Origin: Pelobacter seleniigenes DSM 18267 | GTDB lineage: Bacteria; Desulfobacterota; Desulfuromonadia; Desulfuromonadales; Geopsychrobacteraceae | Assembly (NCBI RefSeq): GCF_000711225.1 | Contig: NZ_JOMG01000002.1 | Span: 818,501 to 882,500 of the forward strand | Direction: 5' to 3' | DNA length: 64,000 nt | In this document: piece by piece, positions 35,888-45,078 of the stretch | Layout: each line of letters opens with the position of its first letter | Numbering within the stretch: position 1 is the first letter of the stretch | Program-made: the position numbers and the translations under genes | Notes under the pieces: generated by a model | What the model saw: only the letters and a program-made list of their open reading frames with translations | Database searches by the model: none | Told to the model about the DNA's origin: nothing

Positions 35888-36549
35888 AGGCTGGCTCCGG
35901 CTTTTTCCACCTTTGCCATGGCAAAGATTCCGGCGCTGGTTTCCAGCTGCGTACTGCTGCTGCCCAGGTCAACCGCGGTCACCGTCCCTTTCACAAGCGG
36001 TGCTGAGTCAACCAGGGCCTCATCCTTATCGACCGCCCGCACAACCAGGGTGTAGTTGCCAGGTTCAAGGGGCAAGCCCAGGTCGCTGGTCCCATCCCAT
36101 TCGAGGAAATGATCTCCGGCGTCGGTCTCGGTTGTGTTGATGGTGGCCAGGGTCGAACCATTTTCATTGAGGACATAAAGCTTGATGTCCTCAGCCGGCA
36201 GTTCGGTCCGATAACCGAGTTGCAGGGGCTCACCCTCAAACCGGAATTGATCAGTCTGGGCGATGACCTCCTGACCGACCAGACCCAGCGCCGACATGCG
36301 CTGCATTTCGGTACTCATGGTGTTGAGCCCTTCCAGGCTCTTATTGGCATTGCTCAGTTGTTCAAGCTGACTGAACTGGGCCAGTTGCGAAGTAAATTCG
36401 GTCGGATCGGACGGGTTCATCGGATCCTGATTTTGCAGCTGGGCAACCAGAAGCTTGAGAAAATCATCCTTGCCCATGGCTACATCATCGGTCGATGCCG
36501 AAGATAGTGCGCTGGAGTAGCCGCTATTGATTCCGCTGATCGCTGACAT
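35884..36549 (-). CDS. flgD: Hook cap / assembly scaffold FlgD
   Basis: 221 aa with N-terminal KDDFLKLLVAQLQNQDPMNPSDPTEFTSQLAQFSQLEQLSNANKSL, the FlgD export/cap region, and a C-terminal FlgD Ig-like domain plus Tudor-like segment (ALGLVGQEVIAQTDQF; PLEPGNYTLVVRAVDKDE). It caps the growing hook and lies between fliK and flgE as usual. Confidence 0.95.
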   Translation of the reverse strand: MSAISGINSGYSSALSSASTDDVAMGKDDFLKLLVAQLQNQDPMNPSDPTEFTSQLAQFSQLEQLSNANKSLEGLNTMSTEMQRMSALGLVGQEVIAQTDQFRFEGEPLQLGYRTELPAEDIKLYVLNENGSTLATINTTETDAGDHFLEWDGTSDLGLPLEPGNYTLVVRAVDKDEALVDSAPLVKGTVTAVDLGSSSTQLETSAGIFAMAKVEKAGASL

Positions 36550-36578
36550 TCGTTACGCCACCTCCTTTCTCGAAGTTT

Positions 36579-38276
36579 TCAAACGTGCAGGCTGATGCCA
36601 CCGCCGCCGTTCTGCAGCAGATGAACCAGAGGAATGCTGTCCTCTTCAGGGGCCTCCTGGTAAAATCTGCCGTGCTGCTGATGGGACTGCCCAAACTGCT
36701 GCTGTTGCCTTGACAGGTTATCGTACTGCCCCTGCTGACCGCCTTGCTCGACACTCACCTGGAACTGCTCGACCTTCAGCCCCTGTTCGGCCAGGGCATT
36801 GCGCAGTTGCGGCAGGTGCCGCTCCAACACTTCCCGGACCTGTTGGCTCTGGGCATGGATATTGGCGCTGATTTTGTCCCCCTCGATCGCCAGATCCAGT
36901 TTAAGTGAACCGAGTTCCGCCGGTTGTAACCTCAGCACCATACGGCCGGATTCGCCGTTGACGCTGCCTGACAGATGGCTGACCACCTGGTCAAAAATCT
37001 GACTTTCCGCGACCTGCTGCCCGCTGGGCAACTGGAGGACCGGATTTTGCGGCATGGCTTTGGCCGTATCCGGGCCGGCAACGGGTCCCTGCCCCGGTTG
37101 AGCATGATGGGCCTGGGGGGAAAGCCCGTCCAGAACATGTTTTTCACCCTGTTCCGTCATCTGGCTCAAATGACTGGCAGGGGCTTTTTGCTGGCCATGT
37201 TCCACCACCAGACCTTCCGTTGCGGTCGCAGCGCGTTGTTCTCCATGAGTCTCTTGAGCCTGCTGCAACTGTGTGCTGGCAGCCTGATTGGCCGGTGCCG
37301 ACGCGGCTGTCCGATGAGTCGGTTTGCCCTGGGAAACACGCTGTTCGGCGCGCGGATTGAGCAGCCCGGCGAACCGCGGGTCAAGCTCCTCGGCTGTTTT
37401 GGCATTATTCCCTGCGCCATCCTCGGCAGCATTGGCCGTGGCGACGCCTTCAGTGGCAACCGGTTCGGTCTGGTTCTGTGCTTTGACCGCATCAATAACC
37501 TGCTGGAGAATCTGCCGGGCCTGTGCCAGAGTTTCAGCTTTCCCGCCCGGTTGTTCCTGGGCTGCGGTCGCTTCCGGCGCGGTCGCTACCTGAACCGACG
37601 TCGCGGTCACTTCAGCCGGCACAGCAACCAGCTGGTTTTCGATCCCGCTGAGCAGTTGTGTCAACAAGTGATCCTTGTCTTCACTCTTCTTCAGTTCTTC
37701 AAGCTGATCGGCCAGGGCGGACAAATCGATTCCGGCCAGGACCTCCTCACCATGAAGATCGGTGGAATCGAGTTGCTGCACCAGATCGGTCAGCAGGCTG
37801 TCGAGTTGCTCCCGGGTATCGGCATCGGTAGCGTCCCCCTGCTTGGACATCACCTTCATCAGCTTGACCAGGGTCTGCTGGATCTGCTGCATGGCTTCTT
37901 CTGCCGAAGCGGCCTCCGCCGGCTGGTCAGCTATCGCTGCGGCGGTTTGCTCGTCGTTCTTTCCAGTGACCTCGTCCTGCTTGGCAGCGGCATCTTTTCC
38001 GGCAGTTTTTTCCCGGCAGTGGTCCGGTGCGGCGGATTTCTGTTCTGCCCTTGCCGACTGCCCCTCTGTATCCCGGCTCTTCGTCCGGTCGGGCTTGTCC
38101 GCTGTGCCTGCGCCGTCTTTGCTGCGCGTCTGACGCGCTACGGCCGGGTCTTGCTCCGGCTGCTGTTTTTCATTGAAAATCCGATCGAAAGCCTCGTCAT
38201 TTTTGCTGGAGCTGCGTTTGGCTGCCGGCAAATCGGGCGTTGCGGTCATCCGTTCGATTCTTGCTGTGTCCTGCAT
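36579..38276 (-). CDS. fliK: Flagellar hook-length control protein FliK
   Basis: 565 aa. A long, Gln/Ala/Glu-rich, low-complexity N-terminus (about 1-400) serves as the ruler, and the C-terminal Flg_hook domain (GRMVLRLQPAELGSLKLDLAIEGDKISANIHAQSQQVREVLERHLPQLRNALAEQGL) switches FlhB. The start is taken at the ATG with GGGGGTGA about 6 nt before it; a GTG nine bases earlier is in frame but overlaps that site. Confidence 0.92.
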   Translation of the reverse strand: MQDTARIERMTATPDLPAAKRSSSKNDEAFDRIFNEKQQPEQDPAVARQTRSKDGAGTADKPDRTKSRDTEGQSARAEQKSAAPDHCREKTAGKDAAAKQDEVTGKNDEQTAAAIADQPAEAASAEEAMQQIQQTLVKLMKVMSKQGDATDADTREQLDSLLTDLVQQLDSTDLHGEEVLAGIDLSALADQLEELKKSEDKDHLLTQLLSGIENQLVAVPAEVTATSVQVATAPEATAAQEQPGGKAETLAQARQILQQVIDAVKAQNQTEPVATEGVATANAAEDGAGNNAKTAEELDPRFAGLLNPRAEQRVSQGKPTHRTAASAPANQAASTQLQQAQETHGEQRAATATEGLVVEHGQQKAPASHLSQMTEQGEKHVLDGLSPQAHHAQPGQGPVAGPDTAKAMPQNPVLQLPSGQQVAESQIFDQVVSHLSGSVNGESGRMVLRLQPAELGSLKLDLAIEGDKISANIHAQSQQVREVLERHLPQLRNALAEQGLKVEQFQVSVEQGGQQGQYDNLSRQQQQFGQSHQQHGRFYQEAPEEDSIPLVHLLQNGGGGISLHV

Positions 38277-38312
38277 CTCTCTCACCCCCTTTCGACATTT
38301 GGCAGACCGTTC

Positions 38313-38843
38313 TCACTGACCGGTCGTGTCCCCCACCGGTATTTCGGTGAAAGCCTTGCTCAGCTGGGTGGCGGTTTGCGAATCAAGATTGTCGAGAATC
38401 TTCCCGGCGGTCTTTTTCTTGATCCCGAGGAGAATATCGACGGCCAGTTGCTGGTCCAGACCCTTGATCAGGACGGCTGCTTTCTGGGGAGCCATCTTTT
38501 CGTAAATCAGGCTCAATTCGCCGATTCGTTCGCCTTCCGCCTCTTGCTTACGATCCAAAAGTTTCGTCAGTTCATCCCGTAACTTCTGCATCGCTGCGAG
38601 CTTCTTATCGACCTCGCTGGCAAGAGTCTTTAGCTGCATTTCCCGGCTGTCGATTTCGGCCTTTTTTTCTGCCAGCTTGGTATATTCATCTTCGATAGAG
38701 ACCAGAATCCGCCGCTCTTCAACCGACGAAATCGGCTTGTTGCCGACCAGATCAGCCGGGGCTGTCGAGGTTGCCGGAGCAGCATGAAGCAGCGGTGCTG
38801 GCAACAACAGGGCCAGCAATAACAGACCAGCGCTGGTTTTCAT
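38313..38843 (-). CDS. MotE-like periplasmic chaperone (MgtE N-terminal-like domain)
   Basis: 176 aa with a signal peptide (AGLLLLALLLPAPLLHAA), a coiled coil (about 45-120) and a C-terminal MgtE-N-like helical domain (IYEKMAPQKAAVLIKGLDQQLAVDILLGIKKKTAGKILDNLDSQTATQLSKAF). This matches MotE-type proteins encoded after fliJ, which in other bacteria help MotC or stator assembly in the periplasm. It overlaps fliJ by 4 nt. The function is by analogy. Confidence 0.8.
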   Translation of the reverse strand: MKTSAGLLLLALLLPAPLLHAAPATSTAPADLVGNKPISSVEERRILVSIEDEYTKLAEKKAEIDSREMQLKTLASEVDKKLAAMQKLRDELTKLLDRKQEAEGERIGELSLIYEKMAPQKAAVLIKGLDQQLAVDILLGIKKKTAGKILDNLDSQTATQLSKAFTEIPVGDTTGQ

Positions 38844-39280
38844 GAGCCTTCTCCTTTAAGCCGGAGGCTGATTTCATCGAGCATCTCCCGTTCCTTGCGG
38901 TCCAGTTCATGCCGGTATTCGGCCTCCTGTTTTTCTTTCAGTTTTTCCATCACCTGCCGCTCGCGAGCTGTTTTGAGCAAAGTGTTGCGCTCCTCCGTTA
39001 TACGCCGATCAAGGACCAGCAGCTTTTGCTGCAACTGCTGAATCTGCTGGCGACAGTGCTGAATGCCGGCTTCGAACAGCTCCATTTCGGCCACGGTCAT
39101 CCCCTCCTGCTGGCGAACCCGCAATTGGGCATCGTGGTTCTGCAGCCGCTGACGAAATTCTTCGATCTTCTTCAGCATCCCGGCCTGTTCCTGCAGGCTC
39201 AGGCTGAGCACTTGTTGGGCCTGGTTTTCCAATAACTGGCGATAATTCAGGACCGCCTGCAATTTAAATTTCCCGGCCAT
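38840..39280 (-). CDS. fliJ: Flagellar export protein FliJ
   Basis: 146 aa, one long coiled coil rich in Gln, Glu, Arg and Leu. The start KFKLQAVLNYRQLLENQAQQ is typical for FliJ. It links the FliI hexamer to FlhA and activates export. It lies 3 bp after fliI. Confidence 0.92.
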   Translation of the reverse strand: MAGKFKLQAVLNYRQLLENQAQQVLSLSLQEQAGMLKKIEEFRQRLQNHDAQLRVRQQEGMTVAEMELFEAGIQHCRQQIQQLQQKLLVLDRRITEERNTLLKTARERQVMEKLKEKQEAEYRHELDRKEREMLDEISLRLKGEGS

Positions 39281-39283
39281 GGG

Positions 39284-40609
39284 TTACCTCGCCGCCTTGC
39301 GTCGGTCGAGCAGCAGAGTATTCAGCTCGGCCAGGGTCGTCTCCAGATCAACCGAATCGTTCATCCCCTGGCAGAGGAAATCGTTGACCGCTTCAATCCG
39401 CGAGATGGCGTAGTCGATCTTGCCGTTACTCCCTTCCACATAGGCGCCGATATTGATCAGATCCTCCGCTTCCTTGTGGGTGGCCATGATTTCCCGGGTC
39501 TGACCGTTCATCTGCAGATGCTCCGGGGTCACGATATCGCGCATGACCCGGCTTGCGGAGCGGAGGATATCAATGGCCGGGAAATGATTGCGGGCGGCCA
39601 GATCGCGAGACAGAACAATGTGGCCGTCAAGGATCGAACGCACCGAGTCGGCCACCGGTTCGTTCATGTCGTCCCCTTCGACGAGCACGGTATAAAGGCC
39701 GGTAATACTCCCCTTGTTCTTAAAATTCCCGGCCCGTTCCAATAGCTTGGGCAAGGTGGCAAAAACCGACGGGGTATAGCCTTTGGTCGTCGGCGGCTCA
39801 CCGATGGCCAGGCCGACTTCGCGCATGGCCATGGCAAACCGGGTGACCGAGTCCATCAGCAGCAACACGTTTTTGCCCTGGTTGCAGAAGTACTCGGCGA
39901 TGGTGGTCGCCACAAAAGCGCCGCGCATCCGCAACAGCGGCGATTGGTCCGAGGTCGCCGTGACCACCACCGAACGGGCCAGGCCCTCCGGTCCCAGATC
40001 GCGTTCGATGAATTCCCGCACCTCCCGCCCCCGTTCGCCGATCAGGGCGATGACATTGATATCGGCCTGGGTATGTTTGGCCATCATCCCCAGCAGCACG
40101 CTCTTACCCACCCCCGAGCCGGCCATGATCCCCATCCGTTGACCGATGCCGCAGGTCAGCAGGCTGTTGATCGCCTTGATGCCGAGGTCAAGGGGCTGGA
40201 CAATGGGCTTGCGGGCCATGGGACTGGAAGGCAGGGCATAAAGGGGACATTCGTCTTCACAGGGGAGCAGTGGCTTCTCGTCCAGAGGTTGCCCCAGAGC
40301 GTCGATGACCCGGCCCAGCAGCTGTTCGCCCACCGGCAGGGTAGCGCTGCTGCGCATGACCTGAATCAGGCTGCCGGGACCGAGCCCGCGCAGTTCCCCC
40401 AAGGGCATGAGCAGAGCGCGCGAATCACGGAAACCGACCACCTCGGCCGGCACCGCTGCGCCGCCGTCAAGGGGCAGCAGTCGGCACAATGTGCCAACGG
40501 TGGCAGTCGGACAGTAGCCTTCGACGACCAGGCCGACGATCTGGATCACTTTGCCGCTGACCTTGATCGGGTTCACCGCTTTGACACAAGCCACCAGATC
40601 AGTCATCAC
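39284..40609 (-). CDS. fliI: Flagellar export ATPase FliI
   Basis: 441 aa, F1-beta-like ATPase. Walker A is GSGVGKS at 164-170, Walker B LLLMDSVTRFAMA, with the signature IGEPPTTKGYTPSVFATLPKLLERAG. It forms a hexamer under the export gate. It overlaps fliH by 4 nt. Confidence 0.97.
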   Translation of the reverse strand: MMTDLVACVKAVNPIKVSGKVIQIVGLVVEGYCPTATVGTLCRLLPLDGGAAVPAEVVGFRDSRALLMPLGELRGLGPGSLIQVMRSSATLPVGEQLLGRVIDALGQPLDEKPLLPCEDECPLYALPSSPMARKPIVQPLDLGIKAINSLLTCGIGQRMGIMAGSGVGKSVLLGMMAKHTQADINVIALIGERGREVREFIERDLGPEGLARSVVVTATSDQSPLLRMRGAFVATTIAEYFCNQGKNVLLLMDSVTRFAMAMREVGLAIGEPPTTKGYTPSVFATLPKLLERAGNFKNKGSITGLYTVLVEGDDMNEPVADSVRSILDGHIVLSRDLAARNHFPAIDILRSASRVMRDIVTPEHLQMNGQTREIMATHKEAEDLINIGAYVEGSNGKIDYAISRIEAVNDFLCQGMNDSVDLETTLAELNTLLLDRRKAAR

Positions 40610-41262
40610 TGCTCCGTCATCGCTGCGGTTAAGGCCTGGCGAATACTGTCCAGTTGGGTTTCCAGGGTGGCGTCGACCTCTCCCAGTTCCGAATCAACCC
40701 GGCAGCCGCCGGCCGAAATGGTCGCATCAGCTTCGATATGGAGGTTTTTCAGACCGCTGACACTGGCGATAAAGAGTGGTTTCTGCTCGTTCACCGCAGC
40801 CAGATCGGCCGGATTGATCCGCACCCGGTAACGGTCGGAACGCACCGCAGATTGCAGGGCGTGGTCGATAATGTTCATGACCACGCTCGAATCGACGGCC
40901 GCCTGCTGGCGAATGACCTGCTCTGCCACCGCCATCACCAGGCGCAGCATATCCTGACGGCTGTTCTGGGCCAGTTTTTCGCGCAGGCGACTGACCTCGT
41001 CCAGGGCATCGGCCAAAGCCTTGGTGGCCGACTCCAGTCTCTGCCCGGCTTTCTCCAGCCCTTCGCGAAGGCCGCGGGCATAGGCGTCTTCAACCTCCTT
41101 GGCGCTGTGCCCGGCAACGGCCGCCGTCGGCGGTGGCGGCGCCACCGGGGCCGCCTTCTTTTCTGCCGGAGCCGCGCTCGGCGCGGGGCCACCAAAAGAC
41201 TGGAATTCAAAAGACTTCAGTTCGCTCGCGTCACTGCCGCGGTAAATCTTAGACAAGCTCAT
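40606..41262 (-). CDS. fliH: FliI regulator FliH
   Basis: 218 aa from MSLSKIYRG. It has an Ala/Pro-rich N-terminus (about 20-45), a coiled coil with small-residue repeats (GLREGLEKAGQRL), and a C-terminal V-type stator-like domain (LKNLHIEADATISAGGCRVDSELGEVDATLETQLDSI). FliH binds FliI and the C ring through FliN. It overlaps fliG by 14 nt. Confidence 0.92.
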   Translation of the reverse strand: MSLSKIYRGSDASELKSFEFQSFGGPAPSAAPAEKKAAPVAPPPPTAAVAGHSAKEVEDAYARGLREGLEKAGQRLESATKALADALDEVSRLREKLAQNSRQDMLRLVMAVAEQVIRQQAAVDSSVVMNIIDHALQSAVRSDRYRVRINPADLAAVNEQKPLFIASVSGLKNLHIEADATISAGGCRVDSELGEVDATLETQLDSIRQALTAAMTEQ

Positions 41263-42262
41263 CGCCACCACCACCTCGGCCCGGTATCACGACCGACCCT
41301 TCTTCTTCAAGCTTCATGGCGATTTTGACCACCTCGGTCTGCATCGCTTCAACTTCAGACAGTTTGCGCGGCCCCATCGCCTCGAGGTCTTCCATGATCA
41401 TATCGGCGGCCCGCTGAGAGATATTGGCAAAAACCTTCTGCTTGAGGGTATCGCTGGCGGTCTTTAGCGCCAGGGTCAGCATGTCGGTGCTGACCTCGCG
41501 CAGGATCGCCTGCATGCCGCGATTATCGATGGAGGCCATATCTTCGAAGGTAAACATGCGCCGCCGGATCTCTTCGGCCATATCCGGATCAACCGCTTCG
41601 ATGCTGGTCAGAATCATCTGATCAGCACCCTTTTCCATCTTGCCGAGAATTTCCACCACTTTTTCGATCCCGCCGACTTGTTTGCGGTCTTTGCCGACGA
41701 TCACGCCGACTTCACGCTGCAGCGCTTCTTCGATCTGGCTGATCACTTCCGGCGAGACATTTTCGATCTTGGCAATCCGGTACATCACCTCGCCGCGCAG
41801 TTCGTCCGGCAGTTCGGAGAGGATTTTGCTGGTGTGATCCTCCTTCTGAGTCGACAGAATCAGCGCCACGGTCTGCGGATGCTCGTTTTCCAGCAACCCG
41901 GCGACCATCCGCGGATGCATCTTGGAGATGGTCTCCAGCGGCCGCCCTTCGATGCCGGCTGAGACCTGATCAAGCAGGTACTGGGCGCGTGCGGCATTGC
42001 CGCCGCCCAGAATCGCGTGTTTGGCAAATTCATCGCCGCGCACATAAACGCCGATGTCGCCGCCGCGGGCCTCCTTGAACTCTTCAAGGATCTCCCGGGC
42101 CAGAAGCGGGTCGACATGGTCGATGTTGATCATGCAACGGCTGATTTCCCGAACCTCGGAATCATCGAGGGCCTCGAAAATCTTGGCCGTAGCATCTTCA
42201 CCGAGGCAGAGCAGCAGAATCGCCGCTTTTTTGGCACCGGTTAAATGTTTTGCTTTTTTCAC
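41249..42262 (-). CDS. fliG: Flagellar motor switch protein FliG
   Basis: 337 aa: N-terminal LTGAKKAAILLLCLGEDATAKIFEALDDSEVREIS (FliF-binding), armadillo-like middle with EHPQTVALILS, and C-terminal torque domain containing MFTFEDMASIDNRGMQAILREV and ALKTASD, with the charged helix that contacts MotA. Located after fliF (50-bp gap). Confidence 0.97.
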   Translation of the reverse strand: MKKAKHLTGAKKAAILLLCLGEDATAKIFEALDDSEVREISRCMINIDHVDPLLAREILEEFKEARGGDIGVYVRGDEFAKHAILGGGNAARAQYLLDQVSAGIEGRPLETISKMHPRMVAGLLENEHPQTVALILSTQKEDHTSKILSELPDELRGEVMYRIAKIENVSPEVISQIEEALQREVGVIVGKDRKQVGGIEKVVEILGKMEKGADQMILTSIEAVDPDMAEEIRRRMFTFEDMASIDNRGMQAILREVSTDMLTLALKTASDTLKQKVFANISQRAADMIMEDLEAMGPRKLSEVEAMQTEVVKIAMKLEEEGSVVIPGRGGGGDELV

Positions 42263-42312
42263 AGGTTGCTCCAGGTCATACGGTTATAAACGCACTAGCT
42301 TCAGGGGCCAGA

Positions 42313-43911
42313 TCAGGATTCAGCCGGTTCCTGGCGCAGCCAGTTCTTGACCACCTGCACCGGCAACATGTCGCCGCCAAGCACTTCCTGGCGGATCTGT
42401 GCCAGCGGATCGCTCGGGCCACCCAGCAACGGGGTCTGCTCTATCCCGCGCAATTCCGCTTCCAGCTCTTCCACTGTTTTCATCGGTTGAGTCTCCTCAT
42501 TGGCTCCCCGCAGAGTCCGGATGATGGGCCGCAGGAAGATCATGTAAACCATCAGCGCGGCCAGGGCCAGCAGGCCATATTTGATGACCGGCAACCAAGG
42601 GTAGACCTTGTCCACCACTGAAGGCGATGGCAGGGGCTCATCCAGGAAATCGGTTTCAAACGGCATCGACACCACCGAGATCAGATCGCCGCGGGTGTCG
42701 CTGATGCCCAGCGCGGTCCGCACCATCTGCTCGATATCTTTCAGCTCCGTGGCGCTGCGCGGCACTGACTTCGGCTCGCTGCCTTCGGCGCCCGGCTCCA
42801 TGCGGTCGGCCACCAGGACCGAAACGGAAAGATTCTTCAGGTTGCCGACCGAGCTGACAGTCTTGCTGGTCACCTTGCTCAATTCATAATTGACAGTTTC
42901 CGACGAGCGCGACGATGGTGTCGTGGCCACGGTCATCCCTTTGGTCTGGTCCAGGTTGCTGACCACACCGGGAACACCGCTCGAACTCTCCCCGCTGCCC
43001 TGTTCGGTGCTGTTCTGCTCACTGACGACGACCGCCCCTTTGGGATCAAGGGCTTCCTCGACCCGTTCACGCTGGTCGAAATCGATATCCGCATTGACCT
43101 TGACCAGCGAGTTGCCCGCCCCCAAGGCCCGATCCAGCAACGCCTGGGCCCGACTTTCCAGCCGTCGTTCCATGGTCTGTTGATAGGTCAGCATCCCCGG
43201 CGTCATCGGTCCGTTCATTTCGTCGCCGCGGGTCCGCGACAACGCCTTGCCGCTGGAATCGACCACCGTGACATTCTCGGCTTCCAGCCCTTCGACACTC
43301 CCTGCCACCAGGTGGATAATCCCCTGCAGCTGGGCTTCATTCAGGGTTCGGCCCGGGGTCAGCTTGACGATGACCGAAGCCGTTGCCGGCTGCTGCTGCT
43401 CACGAAACAGCCGCTTTTCCGGCAGCGCCAGGTGAATCCGCGCCGACTCCACCGGGGCCAGCGAGGAGATCGTCCGCATCAATTCCCCCTGCAGCGCGCG
43501 ACGATAGTTGACCTTCTGGGCAAAATCGGTCATCCCGAAGCTTTGCTTGTCAAAAATTTCGAAACCGACCCCGCCTTCGGAAAGGCCGGAGCCGGCCAGT
43601 TCGATCCTGGCCTCATAGACCTGATCGGCCGGAATCATGATCTTTTTGCCGCCATCTTCCAACCGGTAAGGGATCTTGCGCTCCTTCAGCCATTCAACGA
43701 TGGATGCGGCATCCCGGCTCGGCAGGTTGGCGAACAGCAGACTGTAGTCGGCCACCCGGGACTGCATGATGATCAGGGAGAACAGGACGACGCAGACCAG
43801 CGCCACAGCCACCAGGCTCAATTTACGCGCCAGTGACCACTCCATGATGACATTTAACAGGTTCTTTTTTACGGGTTCGCTCTGAACGATGTCTTTTGAC
43901 TCTGCGGCCAT
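42313..43911 (-). CDS. fliF: MS-ring protein FliF
   Basis: 532 aa with a membrane helix at each end (LSLVAVALVCVVLFSLIIM about 31-49; VIKYGLLALAALMVYMIFL about 448-466) and the ring-building motifs between (IMIPADQVYEARIELAGSGL; ELMRTISSLAPVESARIHLALPEK). The C-terminal tail after the second helix binds FliG. Encoded after fliE. Confidence 0.97.
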   Translation of the reverse strand: MAAESKDIVQSEPVKKNLLNVIMEWSLARKLSLVAVALVCVVLFSLIIMQSRVADYSLLFANLPSRDAASIVEWLKERKIPYRLEDGGKKIMIPADQVYEARIELAGSGLSEGGVGFEIFDKQSFGMTDFAQKVNYRRALQGELMRTISSLAPVESARIHLALPEKRLFREQQQPATASVIVKLTPGRTLNEAQLQGIIHLVAGSVEGLEAENVTVVDSSGKALSRTRGDEMNGPMTPGMLTYQQTMERRLESRAQALLDRALGAGNSLVKVNADIDFDQRERVEEALDPKGAVVVSEQNSTEQGSGESSSGVPGVVSNLDQTKGMTVATTPSSRSSETVNYELSKVTSKTVSSVGNLKNLSVSVLVADRMEPGAEGSEPKSVPRSATELKDIEQMVRTALGISDTRGDLISVVSMPFETDFLDEPLPSPSVVDKVYPWLPVIKYGLLALAALMVYMIFLRPIIRTLRGANEETQPMKTVEELEAELRGIEQTPLLGGPSDPLAQIRQEVLGGDMLPVQVVKNWLRQEPAES

Positions 43912-44043
43912 GATTCTGCTCCGGTTAGGTTTGGTTCTGGATCTTCTTAACGCCGGTTGTTACTGAACGGACAAACTGCGGTTATTCTCGACCAAGGGCC
44001 GCGATCCCCCTGCAGCACAGCGCTGAGCGGGACGGCCCGGGCA

Positions 44044-44349
44044 TCAGACCTGCATCCGCATCACTTCCTGATAGGCATCGAGCGCCTTGTTGCGGATCTG
44101 CACCATCAGGCGCATGGAGATGTCAGCCTCTTCCAGCTTGATCATCGCTTCGTGCAGGTTCTTGGTTTCGCCGGCGGCAATCTGTTCGGCCGCCTTGTCG
44201 GCACTGACCTGGGCCGAGTTCACCTGGGAGATGGAGTTTTTCAGAGCTTCGCTGAATTTGTTGCCGATATCACTGACCGAAGGGGCATGCTGCGGTTTAG
44301 CCAGGCCCTTCAGATGACTGCTTAAGGTAATGTCCGATACACTTTTCAT
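44044..44349 (-). CDS. fliE: Flagellar MS-ring/rod adaptor FliE
   Basis: 101 aa with the conserved C-terminal half (AAGETKNLHEAMIKLEEADISMRLMVQIRNKALDAYQEVMRMQV). It joins the MS ring to the rod. The usual close flgBC-fliE spacing is broken here by a ~190-bp repeat element, so fliE may depend on readthrough across a structured element. Confidence 0.95.
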   Translation of the reverse strand: MKSVSDITLSSHLKGLAKPQHAPSVSDIGNKFSEALKNSISQVNSAQVSADKAAEQIAAGETKNLHEAMIKLEEADISMRLMVQIRNKALDAYQEVMRMQV

Positions 44350-44382
44350 TGTCGACCTCTGATATTTTAGATTGGGTTAAAA

Positions 44383-44570
44383 CTATTTAGTTGGCATCCG
44401 GAAACTCCGGCTGCCAGCGCATAAGTTTTCAGATTGGAAACGAGCAATTTTTCGTTGTGGCTAGAAAATCAAGGGCTTCTGCGGAGGCGTAGTTCTTTAC
44501 GCCGCACAAATAAGCCGGCAGATTGACACCGCCACGGCGGAAAAAGGCCGTTTCCGGCTGCCAACTATTT
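44383..44570. repeat. ~190-bp dispersed element with terminal inverted repeats, copy 2
   Basis: Nearly identical to 1321-1510 in inverse orientation, with 20-bp terminal inverted repeats AAATAGTTGGCA.CCGGAAAC. It lies between flgC and fliE; the last ~6 bp overlap the 3' end of flgC and provide its TAG stop. Internal hairpin GGCGTA...TACGCC. No coding capacity. Confidence 0.85.
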
Positions 44571-45002
44571 ACCGATGTCCAGCGCTTTCAACGCCATCCG
44601 CTTGGCTGATTTGACCACCGTGACGTTGGCTTCATAAGCGCGGGACGCCGACATCATGTCTGCGGTCTCTTCCACCAGGCTGATGTTCGGCATGGCCACT
44701 TCTCCGTTCTCATTGGCATCGGGATGGGACGGATCGTAGACCATCCGCGGCGGCAGCGGGCTGGCCTGCACATAACTGACCTTGACCCCCTGGACCGCAT
44801 CACGCATTTGGCTGTCGAGGGTTTCTGCAAAGCCCTGTTGGGTGCTCTGGAACACCACTTCCCGCTTGCGATAGGGACCGCCGTCCGGCGTCCTGGTGGT
44901 TTCGATATTAGCCAGGTTGGAGCTGATGGCGTTCATCCGCACCCGCTGGGCCTTGAGTGCCGAAGCACTGATTTTCATCGTTGTGAACATGTCCATAAGC
45001 AA
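44565..45002 (-). CDS. flgC: Flagellar proximal rod protein FlgC
   Basis: 145 aa: N-terminal MDMFTTMKISASALKAQRVRMNAISSNLANIETTRTPDGGPYRKREVVFQ and C-terminal PNISLVEETADMMSASRAYEANVTVVKSAKRMALKALDIGK are typical. It follows flgB by 76 bp. The TAG stop is provided by the inserted repeat copy at 44383-44570, so the C-terminus may have been trimmed or replaced by a residue or two, although LDIGK is a normal FlgC ending. Confidence 0.95.
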   Translation of the reverse strand: MLMDMFTTMKISASALKAQRVRMNAISSNLANIETTRTPDGGPYRKREVVFQSTQQGFAETLDSQMRDAVQGVKVSYVQASPLPPRMVYDPSHPDANENGEVAMPNISLVEETADMMSASRAYEANVTVVKSAKRMALKALDIGK

Positions 45003-45078
45003 TTCTCCTAACGGGGTTTCTTCCAGAAACGACCCTTTTCAACAAGCTCTGCAGCCAGCGCCAGCTTCCAAACGGGCA

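Noticed and set aside
36975-38582. 535-aa plus-strand ORF across fliK and motE-like gene
   Set aside because: Antisense shadow of the low-complexity fliK; no recognisable domain or ribosome site.
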